This document shows, one piece after another, positions 12,267-25,075 of a stretch of DNA of 64,000 bases. The position numbers and the translations under genes are program-made. Numbering within the stretch: position 1 is the stretch's first letter; every line of letters begins with the position of its first letter. A model generated the notes under the pieces. That model searched no databases. It was not told the DNA's origin and saw only the letters and a program-made list of their open reading frames with translations. The stretch spans positions 6,194,557-6,258,556 of the forward strand of contig NC_030858.1 of the NCBI RefSeq assembly GCF_000208745.1, written 5' to 3'. The DNA comes from Theobroma cacao (Eukaryota; Streptophyta; Magnoliopsida; Malvales; Malvaceae).

Positions 12267-14163
12267 ATGTCATTGGAAGAAGCACCGGGCTCACTGGAGA
12301 GTGACGTCACCAGCATGCGTTTTGAGGATACGGAGCTGACTTTGGGATTGCCAGGGGAGGGACGATCGCCGGCTGTTATCGCCGGTGTTAAGTGCTCTGC
12401 AAAACGTGGGTTCGTTGAGACCGTTGATCTTAAACTCGGGAGCTGTAGCAGGGCCCCAAGTGGAGGTGGTGACACGCATGTTAATGAAGCCGGTGCCGGA
12501 AAACCTCCTCCTGCAAAGTAAGACTGGCTTCTCCCTCTTTTCTTTTAAACTGCTCTTACCATCCCGGAAATGATATTTATTTCTTCAATTTTATATGATG
12601 CTAAATATGTTGTAAATACTATCAAAATTTTTTTAACATATAGTAATAGTATCAGCTCTTAGAGGGGAAAGAAAAGCTAAAATTATAGAATTACAGCATC
12701 TGAATTATTCTTTTGCTTGTAAATATATAGCTAACAATAAAAGCTGTGAAAGTGATCAAAATTCTCATTTTGTGACATATATAGAGTATGTTTTTTGTTA
12801 ATTTTTCACCTCAGAGTTATATAAACGTATAATATATATGTGATATATATAGAAGAGGAAAGTAAGATTATGTTAGGAACCGCAGTTTCTCTCTACCCTT
12901 TTCTTGTATAGTTTAAATCACATGAATTGTAAATAAAAGAAGTATATGATCTATATGATTGATTTGTATGATATTTCTGTATGGCTCTAAAGGGCACAAG
13001 TTATCGGTTGGCCACCGGTGAGATCATCTAGAAAGAAGGCTATTAATGAGAGCTGCAAGTACGTGAAGGTGGCCGTGGATGGAGCACCCTATCTCCGCAA
13101 AGTAAACCTAGGAGTTTACTCCAATTACCACGACCTGATGAAACATTTAGAGAATTTGTTTACCTGCTGCATTATCCGTGAGTACCAATTGATTTCTCTG
13201 TCTCTCATCTGCATTCATCTTAATCGTGTTTAATAGTTATAACATTATTATTATTTTTTACGTCAAATATGATAATTAACAATTAATTTAATATTTTTTA
13301 ATGCATTTATATGTGAGCGAATATATTGCTTAATATATCAAAAACTTCACAAATGTTGTTAATTAAGACACTCATTCTGCAAAATTCATTTTCAAAAGTA
13401 TATAAATCTTCTCATTAGCATTACCTTGCGATAATCAAAGGGTAGTCCAATAATGATATATGTATATTGATTATGGGATCGGAATGGTGTTTTAGGTAAA
13501 GCAGATAGGGAGGAAAGCAAGGTTATGGATGCGGTGAAGGGAATGGAGTATGTGCCAACTTATGAAGATAAAGACGGTGACTGGATGTTGGTTGGAGATG
13601 TTCCTTGGAAGTAAGTTTTGATTCTCACGCACATATTTGTTTTTCTTTTAATACTTCATTGACACAACATTCACCTACTTCAGATATTTCTGTCTCTTTG
13701 TTGTTTGTAGCCTCATATATAATTTGAAAATATATATTCCCTTGTATCATTTTGCAAACCCGTACGTAGCTAGCTGTCTGCAATTAATGGTTAATAACTA
13801 ATTAGAGTTCTGAAAAATTAATTTCCCATGTGCATTGGGAAATTATATTGGCACTGGGTTTGTTTTTCATGTCTCACAAAAATTATTTCATGAAATGGCA
13901 GCTTCTACAAAATACCTAATTAATATTTCCCTATTTATAACAGGATGTTCATAGAATCTTGCAAGCGTATTCGTTTGATGAAAAGCTCAGAGGCTGCTGT
14001 TTTAGGTAATGTATATATGATTGATCCTCACATTAAATATTACATTCTAATAATTAATCTGCTTTATTTAAATATTCAACTTACGTTTTCTTCATTTTTT
14101 TAATTGAAACTTTGTATTCATGCAGCACCAAAAGCTTCTCTAAAATGCTCAGGCACATGTTGA
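12267..14163 (+). CDS. Aux/IAA auxin-responsive transcriptional repressor
   Basis: A nuclear, short-lived repressor that binds ARF transcription factors and is degraded through TIR1/AFB F-box proteins when auxin is present. Five exons: 12267-12517, 12993-13177, 13496-13610, 13944-14005, 14126-14163; 216 residues, canonical domain order. Domain [10 protein letters not shown] (22-30), the EAR repression motif. Domain II degron: [13 protein letters not shown], with GWPPV at 89-93. Domains III/IV form a PB1 fold: [16 protein letters not shown] (about 108-123), then the acidic DKDGDW and GDVPW motifs. The usual Tyr after VRS in the degron is Ser here. The C-terminus [12 protein letters not shown] is encoded by a tiny last exon. 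The paralogue number was not assigned. Confidence 0.95.
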
Positions 14164-16240
14164 GAGTCAGAGATAAACCAGATGTATCTTTGAATGTTGT
14201 ATTGTGTGAAGAGAAACGAGCCTCAATAATCAGAGAAAACATCTTACTTTGTACTATCTTTTGGTTTTTTCTTTTTTTTTTTCACTTTCCCTTTGGTGCT
14301 TTCCTTTTAACTTGGTGACCCAGCTTGTAATTATGTTAGACTAGTGCGGGTTAATGCCCTCCAACAATAAATCTGTTTTCTGCTCTCTGTCTCTCTCTCT
14401 CTAACCATTAAAATTTTGTGTTAATAAGCAGAAATTTGACAAAGCAGGGTCAAAAGAGATAGCAACGGCAGTCTTAATTGACCAGATGGTGTGCTTGTTT
14501 TGTATCTTGAGTGCAGCAACTACTTTATAATAAAAGGATTTACCCCTTATCAAGGACCCTTTGCTTTTCTGATTCATTTTCTAGTTTAATTGATTGCAAA
14601 AGTAGGACATACATAAAAGTATATTAAAGAGAAAATATTTAGATGTGCATCGGCACTGATGGTGGCCTTCCCACTTGAGTCTAAATTCCTACAATTTTTG
14701 TGATTTTCCTAATTGTGTAGTATATTTTTGGATCTTGTAGTATTGCAATAAGTCATAAATTTCATCTTGTTTTCAACTGTTTGATGGTCTATTGAACCAT
14801 ACACACGTTATATATATATTGCCTATTGACCAGTTTCTTTGATTGCCATGGAATTGTTTTGCTTGACTTCCAGTTTCCAAAGAGATGTTCAAAATGAAGA
14901 GAATGAAACGTTTAATTCGTTTCCATGAACCTTTCTTCCTTTTTTAAACTATGGTCTGATTCCATGAACCTTTTCTTAGTGTAAGCTAGAGATTCTGTTG
15001 CCTAGCTACAAATGGAGAGAGAATAGAGTTAAAAAAAGTTCAGAGTTACTGCTTAACAATGCCTTTATGCTGTGTTTCCCCGTTAGATAATCATGTCCTA
15101 AAAATCATAATAATAGAACCACGCCTGACACATTTGAATTTTTGGTACAATGTGGTACTGTTTTGCACTATCACTTTCAGGTAAAAAACCTTTATTTTTT
15201 TCTTTGTTTGTTTCGTTTTGTTTTCGACTGACAATGCTAACTGCTGCCCCTACTGCAATTCAAAGGCTTTGTTTTTCCAAAGAGTAAAGCTTACGAAATA
15301 GGCACTGTCAATTTTTGAGGTGACACACGTCCTTTTAGTAGAAAAGATAATGATTTACTTACTGTTATTCCATCTCAATCTCAATCTCATTCATAGCAGT
15401 AACATTTTAATTGGTCTGTCATTTTTCATATCATAAATCTTCTATGACCAAAATTCATTATCTAAGTAAGCATTATGTAACCAATAAGCATGAAGAGAAA
15501 GGGCAGTATTTATTTATTTATTGGATCATGAGGAATTTTGGGGAAATGATAAAATGTTTTAGGAACCCTTTTTTATTTTTGGAATAATTGCTTTGATTAG
15601 AAAATTAAAATCGTTTTTATATGCATATTTAGGAAAGTAGGAGGCAGATATGCAAGTGGGTGAGGTACAATGTACCTTCCTAGGATTCCATGGTCGAAAT
15701 GGCAAAAAGCAAAAATTATTATGTTGTTGAAGCGCAAAAACTCTGTGAGCTCTATTATTGCAGGCAGCTGAGAGCAAGCCTAATGTCCAAAACATTATCT
15801 TTATTTCTTTTCACTATTGCTCATGCTTATACTTTGTTAATTACATGATTGAAAGTTGAAAGTAATTTAATATAAAAGAGAGTAACTTCAATTTACATCC
15901 TAAAAACAATTTAGCAGCTGATGATTACATGATTGAAAGTAATTCTTTTCTTACCAAATTCCCTTCATTAGCTAAAGAAAATCTTGAAATTACTCCAAGA
16001 ACAGAGATTCAAATAAAAACTTGGAAAGGTGCCACTAAATGATGAGTGGTGATTAAAGTTTTCCAAAGTTTTACTGAAGAGTGATTGAAAAAAATGAAAA
16101 GAAAGAAGGAAGAAACCGATACTCAAAGAGATGACCATGATTGAGTTAAACACGGGGTCCCAAGCTTAATCATTAATTATTATTATGCTAATAATACCCT
16201 TTTTAATTTTTTTGTTTAACCATATGTCCTTGGTGGTGGG
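14164..16240. other. Aux/IAA 3' region and intergenic DNA
   Basis: Possible polyadenylation signals aataaa occur near 14366 and 14528. Beyond about 14600 no coding frame or repeat family is recognised. The stretch probably ends in the promoter of the next + strand gene. Confidence 0.5.
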
Positions 16241-17744
16241 ATGACTAGTGCCTGCAATTTTCTCAGAAAATGCCACACCTATCATTCTCTTCAATCGAGG
16301 AACCCAACTGTTCATCTTTCATGGAGATCCAACACCAGCAAACTACTCTATTTTATCACTTTCAAACTCAAACTCCAACCCAATTCCTTCCCTGACCCTG
16401 AAACTAATGAAAAAGCAAAATGCTGTCTTTATCTAAAGTATAAACCATTTTGAGAGTATTTCTTTTTCACTTCCTTCTTTGTTAAAAACTACCTCTTTTT
16501 ATTTTTCTTCTTCAATTCCAACTCCCTATCTTTTTGACAGCTCAACAAATACAGGTTTTCTCTCTTTTCCTTTTATGTCTTTATTCTTCGGTTAACTGCA
16601 TGGTTGGTTTATTTCTTGGTCTTCTTGGGTCAAAATATTTAGCTAAATTTGTATGCTTGATGATGACATATTTTTTGCTGGTACTTGCTGCCTTGTGGTA
16701 GTTTATAGTTTTGTCAGTTAAAAAGTTGCTATTTTTTTTGAAAAATGAGATCTGGGTTTTTGTCGATTCGTCGTATGCTTGTGATTTGGTTCTAGATCTT
16801 TGGTGATTTACTCTCTTGTTCACTTTATTTTACCAGATCTGAAGTTTTATGCTATGGTTATCCTGTTATGGAACACAGTTCTATCTTTTCTTTGACAATT
16901 TATTACAGTATTGCTGCTGTTAGCCCCTTGTTTCTTTCTAAAATTTACGACTTTCTTTCTGGGGAATTTTTGGTTTTGAAGTTTTCTGGTATCAGAGTGA
17001 GTGCTTTAGCCTGCTTTAGTTTGCTATCTCTGAAGAACAATGCTGGTGGCAGTTTAAGCAGTGAACTCTGATTTTGGGGTAATTGCTTTACTAAATTTTC
17101 TTCATGTTTTCATTTTTGTCATCAGTTTCTCTGGATGAAAGCTAAATTCTAGTATCTAATAGTTGTTAGATGATCTAGCTTGGATTGCTATGGTAGATCG
17201 GAACGCTAAACTCTAGTATCTGATAGTTGTTATATTATCTAACTTAGATTGCTATGCTAGATCGAAATTTTCTAAGCTTACACTTTTAAGGAAATGATAT
17301 TCCAAGACTAGTCACTTTTGAGAATTAAGCATTCATAGTAGCAAGAATCTGTCTAATTCTCGCAGAAGGAATAGGTCACCTATAAGCAGGGTTTTTTTTC
17401 TCTTAAAGAAATCTAAATATATGAATATGAGGCTGTCCTTGGCATGATAATTCCTGGAGTTAAGAGCAGATGCCACTTTTTCATGGCAGTTCGACTTTTC
17501 CTCAATTTGTTATTTGCTGCATTTATACTGATAGAAATATTAAAGTGAATCATTTCTTGCTAAATTAATTATTTTGATACTGTATAAATTCTTGGCGCTC
17601 TTAATATTTTTTCTCGCATGTTGCTGCCATCCCTATTTCACTTGCAATTTTGAATTTATACATTGATTGAATCACTGTAAGTCTGTAACTATTGTAACTG
17701 TGATTCAGGCTGTTTGTCTTGCTGGAAGTTGCTTTGTTTCCATC
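16241..17744 (+). other. Probable promoter/5' leader of the PP2A B' gene, with leader intron
   Basis: Pyrimidine-rich leader-like sequence at 16440-16560 is followed by about 1.1 kb of intron-like T-rich DNA, ending at the likely acceptor gattcag (17702-17708) just before the conserved MLKQIL start. Open frames here have no protein features. Leader introns are common in plant B56-type genes; the donor could not be fixed. Confidence 0.45.
17141..17268. repeat. 64-bp direct tandem repeat in the leader intron
   Basis: gctaaattctagtatctaat... (17141-17204) is repeated as gctaaactctagtatctgat... (17205-17268). Most positions agree, and both units end in tagatcg plus a short tail. Confidence 0.85.
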
Positions 17745-19901
17745 ATGCTCAAACAAATTCTAAGCAAACTTCCACGGAAGTCACAAAAATCTGATTCATT
17801 AGATTCAGCTGGAATTGATTCTGGCAACCAGACTTCTAATTCAGGCAATGGAGTTCAATGTACGAATATTGGGAATAGTATATCAAGTCGATTAAGTGTT
17901 GTTAAACGGGTGTCCTCAGCTGTTTTTCCTGCTAGCATCATGGCTGGAGTGGAGGCAGTGGAGCCCAATCTATCTTTCAAGGATGTTTCTAATCCACAGA
18001 AGCAGAATCTGTTTATCAGTAAATTGAATCTGTGTTGTGAGGTTTCTGATTTCAGTGATCCAGATAAAACTAATGCTGAGCAGGATCTTAAACGTCAAAC
18101 ATTGATAGAGCTTGTCGATTTTGTTTCTTCGGGTTCTGCGAAGTTCAATGAACCAGCAATTGCTGCAATGTGTAAAATGTGTGCCATTAACCTGTTCAGA
18201 GTTTTTCCACCTAAATATCGCTCTAATAGCACTAGTGGTGAAGCAGAAGATGAAGAACCAATGTTTGATCCTGCCTGGTCAAATTTGCAACTTGTATATG
18301 ATCTACTTCTTCGGTTTATCAGTTATAGCTCTCTAGATGCAAAGGTGGCAAAAAAGTATGTAGATCATTCTTTTATTTTGAGATTACTTGACCTCTTTGA
18401 ATCTGAGGACCCCCGAGAAAGAGACTGTTTGAAAACAATTCTCCATAGGATTTATGGAAAATTCATGGTGCACAGGCCCTTTGTTCGCAAAGCTGTTAGC
18501 AATATCATCTATCGTTTTGTTTTTGAAACTGAAAGGCATAATGGTATAGCAGAGCTCTTGGAGATTTTTGGGAGTATTATCAGTGGGTTTGCTGTACCAT
18601 TGAAGGAGGAGCACAAGATGTTCTTGTGGAGAGCCCTTATTCCTCTACACAAACCAAAATCAGTGGGTGTTTATCATCAGCAATTAACATACTGTGTTGT
18701 ACAGTTTATAGACAAGGATCCCAAGTTAGCTAATAGTGTGATAAAGGGACTGTTAAAGTACTGGCCAGTTACAAATAGCCAGAAGGAGTTGATGTTTATA
18801 AGTGAGTTAGAAGAGATTTTGGAGATGACTAGCATGGCCGAGTTCCAAAAGATCATGGTTCCACTGTTTCGGCGTATTGCATGCTGCTTAAACAGCTTCC
18901 ACTACCAGGTATATTTTCCTCTTCCAATCACTGCAAGAAAAATGTTTCCTTTGGACAGGATCATTATCAATAATGCCGTCGTTTTGGTTGATTGAGAACC
19001 TCATGTTATGTCTACTTTTGGTTTTCCACGTTTCTTACTTTCCAGCTGAAAGAGCTTGAAATTTGGGAATAACTTGTATATCCTATAGTTTGTGAAAGGC
19101 ATCTTTTGACCATGTAAACTGTTTAAAGTTTAAAAAGCTGATGTAGCATTGAATTCGAACTATGGTGACCATATATCTTCATTAGCTAAAGATTTTGCTA
19201 GTACACGACTCTAGTTTTGTGGATGTGTTCTTATTTAAACTGACTCATGATACCCCCCATGCCCTACCCCCTTATGGAGTAGTATATCTTCTCTTTAAGG
19301 GAAAGAGGCAAATTTTGCTGACATGAAATTTCCATATACTGAACTGTATGTTACAATTTTAGTTACAGAAATTAGATGCCATTTTTTTGGTGTCAGCTTT
19401 TCTCTTTGCATATTGATTAGTCTCCTACACACTTGATGAACAATGTTTATTGACGAGGGAATTAACTAAATGGTGATTGGATGTCATGCAGCCTAATGGC
19501 AATGTGAAATTGTTTTCACCTTTTCTCTTTCCACCTATTTTCAGGTTGCTGAACGAGCCCACTTGGTATGGAACAATGAGCACATCCTCAATCTTGTTAC
19601 GCATAATCGCCAGGTGATTTTTCCTCTTATATTTCCAGCCCTTGAGCGGAATTCCCAGAATCATTGGAACCAAGCGGTGCTTAATTTGACACAAAATATA
19701 AGAAAAATGTTATGTGAGATGGATGAAGAGCTTGTGCTTACCTGCCAGTGTAAGTTGGAGGAAGAAAACTCTCAATTGAGTGAGGCAGCTGAGAAGAGGA
19801 AACTAACATGGGAACGCCTGGAAAGTGCTGCTGGTTTCCAACCTGCAGCTGCTAACATGATACCTCCTGTAAAACCAGCTGCATGCCCTGTTGCCTGTTA
19901 A
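17745..19901 (+). CDS. PP2A regulatory subunit B' (B56 family)
   Basis: Targeting subunit of protein phosphatase 2A; it binds the A scaffold and C catalytic subunits and selects substrates. Two coding exons, 17745-18908 and 19545-19901, encode 506 residues, usual for plant B'. The first about 90 residues are a variable Ser/Asn-rich tail. The B56 HEAT-like solenoid follows: [34 protein letters not shown], then [36 protein letters not shown] and [20 protein letters not shown]. Exon 2 carries [11 protein letters not shown] and the [16 protein letters not shown] block. The tail after RKLTWERLE is short. The open frame extends 26 codons upstream, but [10 protein letters not shown] is the start usual in this family and follows a leader acceptor. 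Confidence 0.95.
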
Positions 19902-21364
19902 TGACCCGAGTAACTGTGTTTGGAAAAGAAAAGAAATATACATATATAAATATCTAGCTGCTCTAATTGCAGCGTTGGATGTTGCTTCTTGAATTTGGTC
20001 AAGTTTGTGATTCAGTAGGGTTTGTATCTCATCACCAAAAAATGGAAGCGGTTTGTATCTAAGCTAAAATTGCTGTACTAAAATTATTGGTGATGCTACT
20101 GCCTTAAGATTCAGAGGCATTGAGTCGTTGGGTTGCAAGAGCCAGTTTGCTTGCAAGTATATGTATCGGCACCTCTTGTATCGATTATGGGCTGCTTTTA
20201 TCTGTCCGTATTTTGTCTATACGTGATTTATAGCTATGCTCTATGCTTCCTTACTCAAATAACCTCAGCATTTGAACCAACAATGCATCCTGAGAGCAAA
20301 ACAAGAAGTTTGTTGCCTTGATAGGAAAGCAAATGCATCAGGGTACAAGTGGGTATTGAAACTTGACTAGGATGAAATGTCCTTGAGATTTATAAATGAC
20401 TTGAAGGTTGTATACAAGTTTAAACCAACAATTTAGAGATTTGTAAATATTTGGTGCTATCATTGGTGCACCAGCTGATGCTTGTACCCTTACTTGCATA
20501 ATTATTTTCTTCAACTTGATTCAGGATTTTGGGATCGACAAGCCCAACTAAAAACGTGGTCATGTATTTAGGAATGTTCATTAGGCCCCGACAGGTGAAG
20601 GCTTCTGGTTTGTTCCTGAAGCCCGAATGAAATGGAAACCTTTTCCAAGAAGAGTTCAAAATTTGGACTGGACCATTCGATCACTCCCAACACTGTCTTG
20701 CACATGGATATGGACCACGACTTCCAATGGTTAGTTCCTTTCACAAACTTGTGCAGATTAGTGAGAAACCATCAAGAATTAAGTAAATTTATCATTCTAT
20801 CCTGTAAACATATTTAAATCCAAACTGGGAAAACATATTTGATGATATTAGTATCATTCTACCAGTTTGAGAAGTCCAGAGTGGGTAATATATACCTCCT
20901 CATTTCTTTTGGCTCTGTCCTGACACTAGGTCCAAAAAATAAACAAACAAAACTAATTATGGAGTTGTGTCCAAGATGTTTATAGACAATCTGGTTAGTT
21001 TGAACTCGGTTGTTTAACAAGCTGCTCTAGCGATGGCATCTTGATCTTGCTAACGTCAATTGTGGTCGCAAGCAACTGTTGGTAGCACCACTGCTGTTTG
21101 CACTTAATTATTACTCACTCACTATGTTGGAAGAGAAGAGTGCCCAACCACAAGTCCACATCCACCCCTCAAAACCCATTGAACCAATCATCTTTCAGAA
21201 AAATGGAACACCGAAAAAGAGCTTGCTAGCTAGTGACCTTAGCAAATTGAACCGTGTGATGTTTGAAACTTGTCCGATTATATTTCCCTCTTTTCTTTTT
21301 TCTTTTTGGCAAAGTGTAGCATCCAAAAGCAAATCAGGGCATATCCACACTTGTCCATAAGCTC
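19902..21364. other. PP2A B' 3' region and intergenic DNA
   Basis: 3' untranslated sequence followed by intergenic DNA. No coding frame was recognised. The region leads into the first cysteine-rich peptide gene. Confidence 0.5.
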
Positions 21365-21371
21365 TATAAAA
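21365..21371 (+). promoter_or_regulatory. Putative TATA box of CDT1-like copy 1
   Basis: tataaaa in gctctataaaaacc, 134 bases upstream of the start codon at 21499. Confidence 0.55.
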
Positions 21372-21498
21372 ACCTACCATCAGGCTTGCTTCTATGCACA
21401 ATATCTTCTCCTGGCTGCATTAATTCACTTGTTCAGCTTTCCTTGACCTCTCTTTCTGTACATATTTCAGGCACATTTTGTAGGAGGGAACTAAGAAA

Positions 21499-21774
21499 AT
21501 GTCACTCTGGCATCATATTCGGAGCCGCCACGAGGAAAAAGGCGTTATCTATGCCATGTATGTATAACTATATATATGTATATATAATGTTTTTAGCATT
21601 GAAGATATTTAATTATTTTGTATTATATCTTAATCATTTGAAGTAATTTGATATAATTGTGTTTTTTATTCTCTTCCGGGACGCAGCTTGTTTACATGTT
21701 GTTGCTGTTTCTGCTGCTACGAGACTCTGGAGTTCATCTTGGACCATGGGACGCGTTTCTTGCCTCTCCTTTAA
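21499..21774 (+). CDS. Small cysteine-rich CYSTM/CDT1-like peptide, copy 1 (diverged)
   Basis: Two exons, 21499-21557 and 21687-21774, encode 48 residues. The N-terminal half has the family-type RSRHEEKG. Exon 2 begins with the hydrophobic Cys cluster LFTCCCCFCCYET. The protein aligns codon for codon with copy 2 at 24245, but the second cluster (ETCECCLEF in copy 2) is ETLEFILDH here and the end is replaced by an unrelated tail. It has 6 Cys against 12 in copy 2. Proteins of this shape (membrane-associated Cys-rich peptides such as Digitaria CDT1) are linked to cadmium tolerance and stress; whether this copy functions is unclear. It is the first of three tandem copies. Confidence 0.7.
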
Positions 21775-22500
21775 GCCAATGTTCTCCCTTCACTTTGTTT
21801 TTGCTTTTGGGAAGATGACCTGATCTTGTTGTTATCTAATAATGTGAGTGTAAGCAGAAATAATGCATGTAGTTGAGTTTAATTTGATGGTCAAAAGAGT
21901 CGACTTAAGATGAGACATGATCACGTCTTAAGTCTGATTTTCTTAAGCACAAAACATCCAAGTACGGCTTGACAAAATAATGTAACAACTCGGAGATGAT
22001 CCTAAATAGAGACTGTTTGCCAAAAAAATCTACTAATGTCAGTTTTGAATATGGTTTACATTTTCTGTTGAAATACGGACAGATGGTGTCACTTTTGCAT
22101 GTTGCAAGTTGTACCCTTAAATTAATGCGATTCAGAAATGGATGATCGATCTGGATCGGGGTGACTTCACAAACTGTGCTTCTCTCTAGTCTATTTCTTC
22201 CATCTTGTAATGGTTGTATTTCTTCTAAGGCATAACCAAAGGATTATTACCAAGTGTATATCTGCTGGGAATGACCTTATCTAACTTGATATATACTCAA
22301 TTAAGCAATGATGGGATGGCACCAAGTTCACAAGTTACGTTAAGAGACTAATTATACATTCAGGATTGTTATTGTAGCAGGCATGAAAGCAACAATCCTG
22401 AGAAACCTTGGGTGAAATCATACCACTGAAGTTAAATTAAGAACCATGCATTCTTCAACACTAACTCATTAACTATACAGCATATATCATATAAAGTTAT
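21775..22500. other. Intergenic DNA between duplicated units
   Basis: Downstream region of CDT1-like copy 1. No gene is seen, and similarity to the other duplicated units is too weak here to call by eye. Confidence 0.45.
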
Positions 22501-22504
22501 CTTT

Positions 22505-22765
22505 ATTGTAAAGAAGCTCGTTGGTCCTGGTTTTTCCAACAACCTGTAAATGGTCTGGAATTTCATGATGTTGTAAAAGCACTTTTTCTTTTGTAATAAT
22601 CATGGCACGCTAGATGCTTTTTGATCCTTTTTCTTTTTTGTCCCAAGAACTAAATTAAATCTCTTTAATTCCTCTATTAGTTCTTTCTGTTGTATAATGT
22701 CCTTTGATTATGTTCAACGCATGCACTTGCTCCACACAGTGCAGAACCCTCTCCACCTAAAAGAC
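22505..22765 (-). pseudogene. Fragment of a DUF92/TMEM19-like gene (3' end remnant)
   Basis: gttggtcctggtttttccaacaacctg matches, with one substitution and one inserted T, the 5' edge of the last exon of the intact DUF92 gene (25976-25998). Weaker matches follow in the same order: tcatgatgt...gtaa.gcac, then cacagtgcagaaccc against cactgcagaaccc at 26153-26166. The inserted base breaks the frame. Only intron 4 and its exon edges seem to remain. Confidence 0.6.
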
Positions 22766-22916
22766 CATTAACTCACCTAAGCTTCAAACCATGCAAGACA
22801 AATTTGTTGATGCTGACGTGGGGGCCTGGAATCAAATGTGAAGGCCATAATATCTAGTAATAAATTAATATATTGATTATTGGCAAAATATAGATATTTC
22901 CGACAAAAATAACAAT

Positions 22917-23990
22917 AAAGCAAACTTTGAGCATGGGGCAGAGTTAGCCAATTTTTATTAGGGGGATCAAAGGTTAAAAAAATAAAAGTTAAAATTTTTT
23001 AAATTTAATATATTAAACTTAATCATTAATAATCAAAAGATTTCTAATAAATAATAATTTTATATAATATATAAATTAAAAGAAACAAAAAGAAGAAAAC
23101 TTATAATAGTGTTTTAAGAAAGTTTTGTTCGACTATGGTAATATCTTTTTTAATATAAACAACTAAATTGTTTGTAAAAAACTTATAATTCATTTTGTTT
23201 TGAAATCTTGTCTTTCTTAATATAAACGATTAAAAAATTAATATAATCAACATCCAATATTCTTATTTTATTATATTTAAGTTTACAATACTAAATATTA
23301 AACTATAATGCATAAAATATAAATAGTTAAATACAATATATATAATTAATAATTTCTTCTTATACTCAAGATAATTTCTTTTCAACTGAATATAAAACAT
23401 AAGCACATTAAAAACATATGCTCAAGAAATTTTTTTTATATAATTAAGATTAATAAAAAATAATATATTAGTAAAATTTTAAATAACAACTAATAATGCA
23501 ACACTAGAGCGTATATTTGAGAATTACATATATAATAATTTTTTAATTTTTAAAAATTAAAATAATTAAAAATAAAATTCATAGAACAAAAAAAAACCAT
23601 AATAAGTACAAGATATAACCTATATAACCAAAAAAAATGTGGCTGATGATTTGTAAAAATTTATAAAAGAAAAGATATAAAAACTTAAAATATATGAGCA
23701 AATGGAATATAATTGAAATAAATAAATAAAAATAATAATATAAATAAAAAAATTAAATAAAAACTTTATTTTTTTATAATTTCACAATACACTGACCAAA
23801 AAAAGAAAAAGAAAAAATGTTTGAAGAAACTTAAAAAAATAAAAAAAATTTAAGAATTTGAATATAATTGGGTAGGAATTGTAAAGTTATTTTATTATTT
23901 TTAATTATATTAATTATTTAATGAAAAATATTTTAAAAATTATTAAAAGATATATAATATATAAAAAATTTTAAAAATTTTAGAAAGACG
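22917..23990. mobile_element. Possible AT-rich non-autonomous element
   Basis: The block is abruptly more AT-rich than its flanks and starts with gggcagagttagccaatttttattaggggg, a wording often seen at ends of non-autonomous plant transposons. No inverted repeat or target duplication was found, and the right boundary near 23990 is set only by base composition. Confidence 0.3.
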
Positions 23991-24244
23991 TGCAAAAGGA
24001 CTCTCCGTCTGTTTCCGGTGAAGTTCAGTCCAGGAATATTGATCAAACTAAAGCAAGGTCATACACGTGTTATTAACAAGATAAAACTTGACAGACGAGA
24101 AGCTTCCCTTAAGTTTCCTCGTTGTGTCTTCTTGTGCACCTTTTGGCATTGTTAAGGTTCTTCCTCTTCACAGTTCTCAACGGACCCTTAAATTTGAACT
24201 ACTTCTAGACACAGTTTCTGGGTAGACAAACTCAAGAGAGAAAA

Positions 24245-24520
24245 ATGTATGCACCACCAGGTTATCAAGTTATGTCATACCATCACCATGTCCGAAGGCG
24301 CCATGAGGAAAAGGGCTGTCTTTATGCTTGGTTAGTATACTACAAGTTTAGTCTTTGACATTTTTGCACAGAAATTCAACAATATATTCCAAGTTTGATT
24401 CAGAATTTATTTTTCGTTTATTCTTTTTGGGGATGCAGTTTGTTCGCGTTGTGTTGCTGCTTCTGTTGCTTTGAGACTTGCGAGTGTTGCTTGGAGTTTC
24501 TTTGCTGTTTGATGCCTTAA
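24245..24520 (+). CDS. Small cysteine-rich CYSTM/CDT1-like peptide, copy 2
   Basis: Two exons, 24245-24330 and 24439-24520, encode 55 residues with 12 Cys. The order is [15 protein letters not shown], then [13 protein letters not shown], then the membrane-like Cys module [17 protein letters not shown], and a short end with FLCCLMP. Length and pattern match cadmium-tolerance CDT1-type peptides and the wider CYSTM tail family, whose Cys-rich hydrophobic ends associate with the plasma membrane and may bind metal. It is the best preserved of the three copies and probably the functional one. The start is the only ATG giving the conserved N-terminus. Confidence 0.85.
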
Positions 24521-24847
24521 ACTATGAAGTATATATAAGCCATCAAATTAGTTCTAGAATCCAGCACATCCTATATAGGCTATAGTTATTTGTTCTCCAA
24601 AAGATCGAGACTTGTATGAAAAATCTATTACAGTATTTCTAATTACTATGTCACTGCTTCCTTGGTATCTATCAGGATACACACGCGTATGTATATCAAG
24701 ATAATGCTCGTCTGAAAGATTTAGGTAATGGGATTTATTCAAATTCTCAATCAAATCATCTGGCAAGTCATGTTTGCATATGGAATAGGCGTGGTCCGTA
24801 TGGGAGTAGTGGGAAGGGATAAGTAGCAACCTAGAATGTCACGCTTT

Positions 24848-25075
24848 TATATGTTATTTGTAGGAAAAGAGTATCCACTTTAAAAAAAGTTGTGGCAGTT
24901 GATATTTGGGGAGTCATAAGAACCCAATCTCCAATATTGCAGCAGTAATGAGTGGGAAGAAGTCACTTTTTTGAGTCCACACACTTCTCCAGTTTCCAAT
25001 TAATGACTGACTGTAGCAACTATCGAATGCCACTGGTATCCTAGGAATCTGAGAAAAGAAGTGATATTGCGCAGG
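24848..25075 (-). pseudogene. Fragment of a DUF92/TMEM19-like gene (exon 3 remnant)
   Basis: The segment parallels exon 3 of the intact DUF92 gene (26857-27079). Shared words in order: gaaaaga[g/a]tatccac.tt, gttgtg, taagaaccc.aatctc, gcagcag.aat, ttttga[g/a]tc, then tgt.gcaac, ccactggtatcctaggaa against ccacta...tgtatcctgaaa. Several indels destroy the reading frame. Its position downstream of CDT1-like copy 2 matches that of the intact gene downstream of copy 3. Confidence 0.7.
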
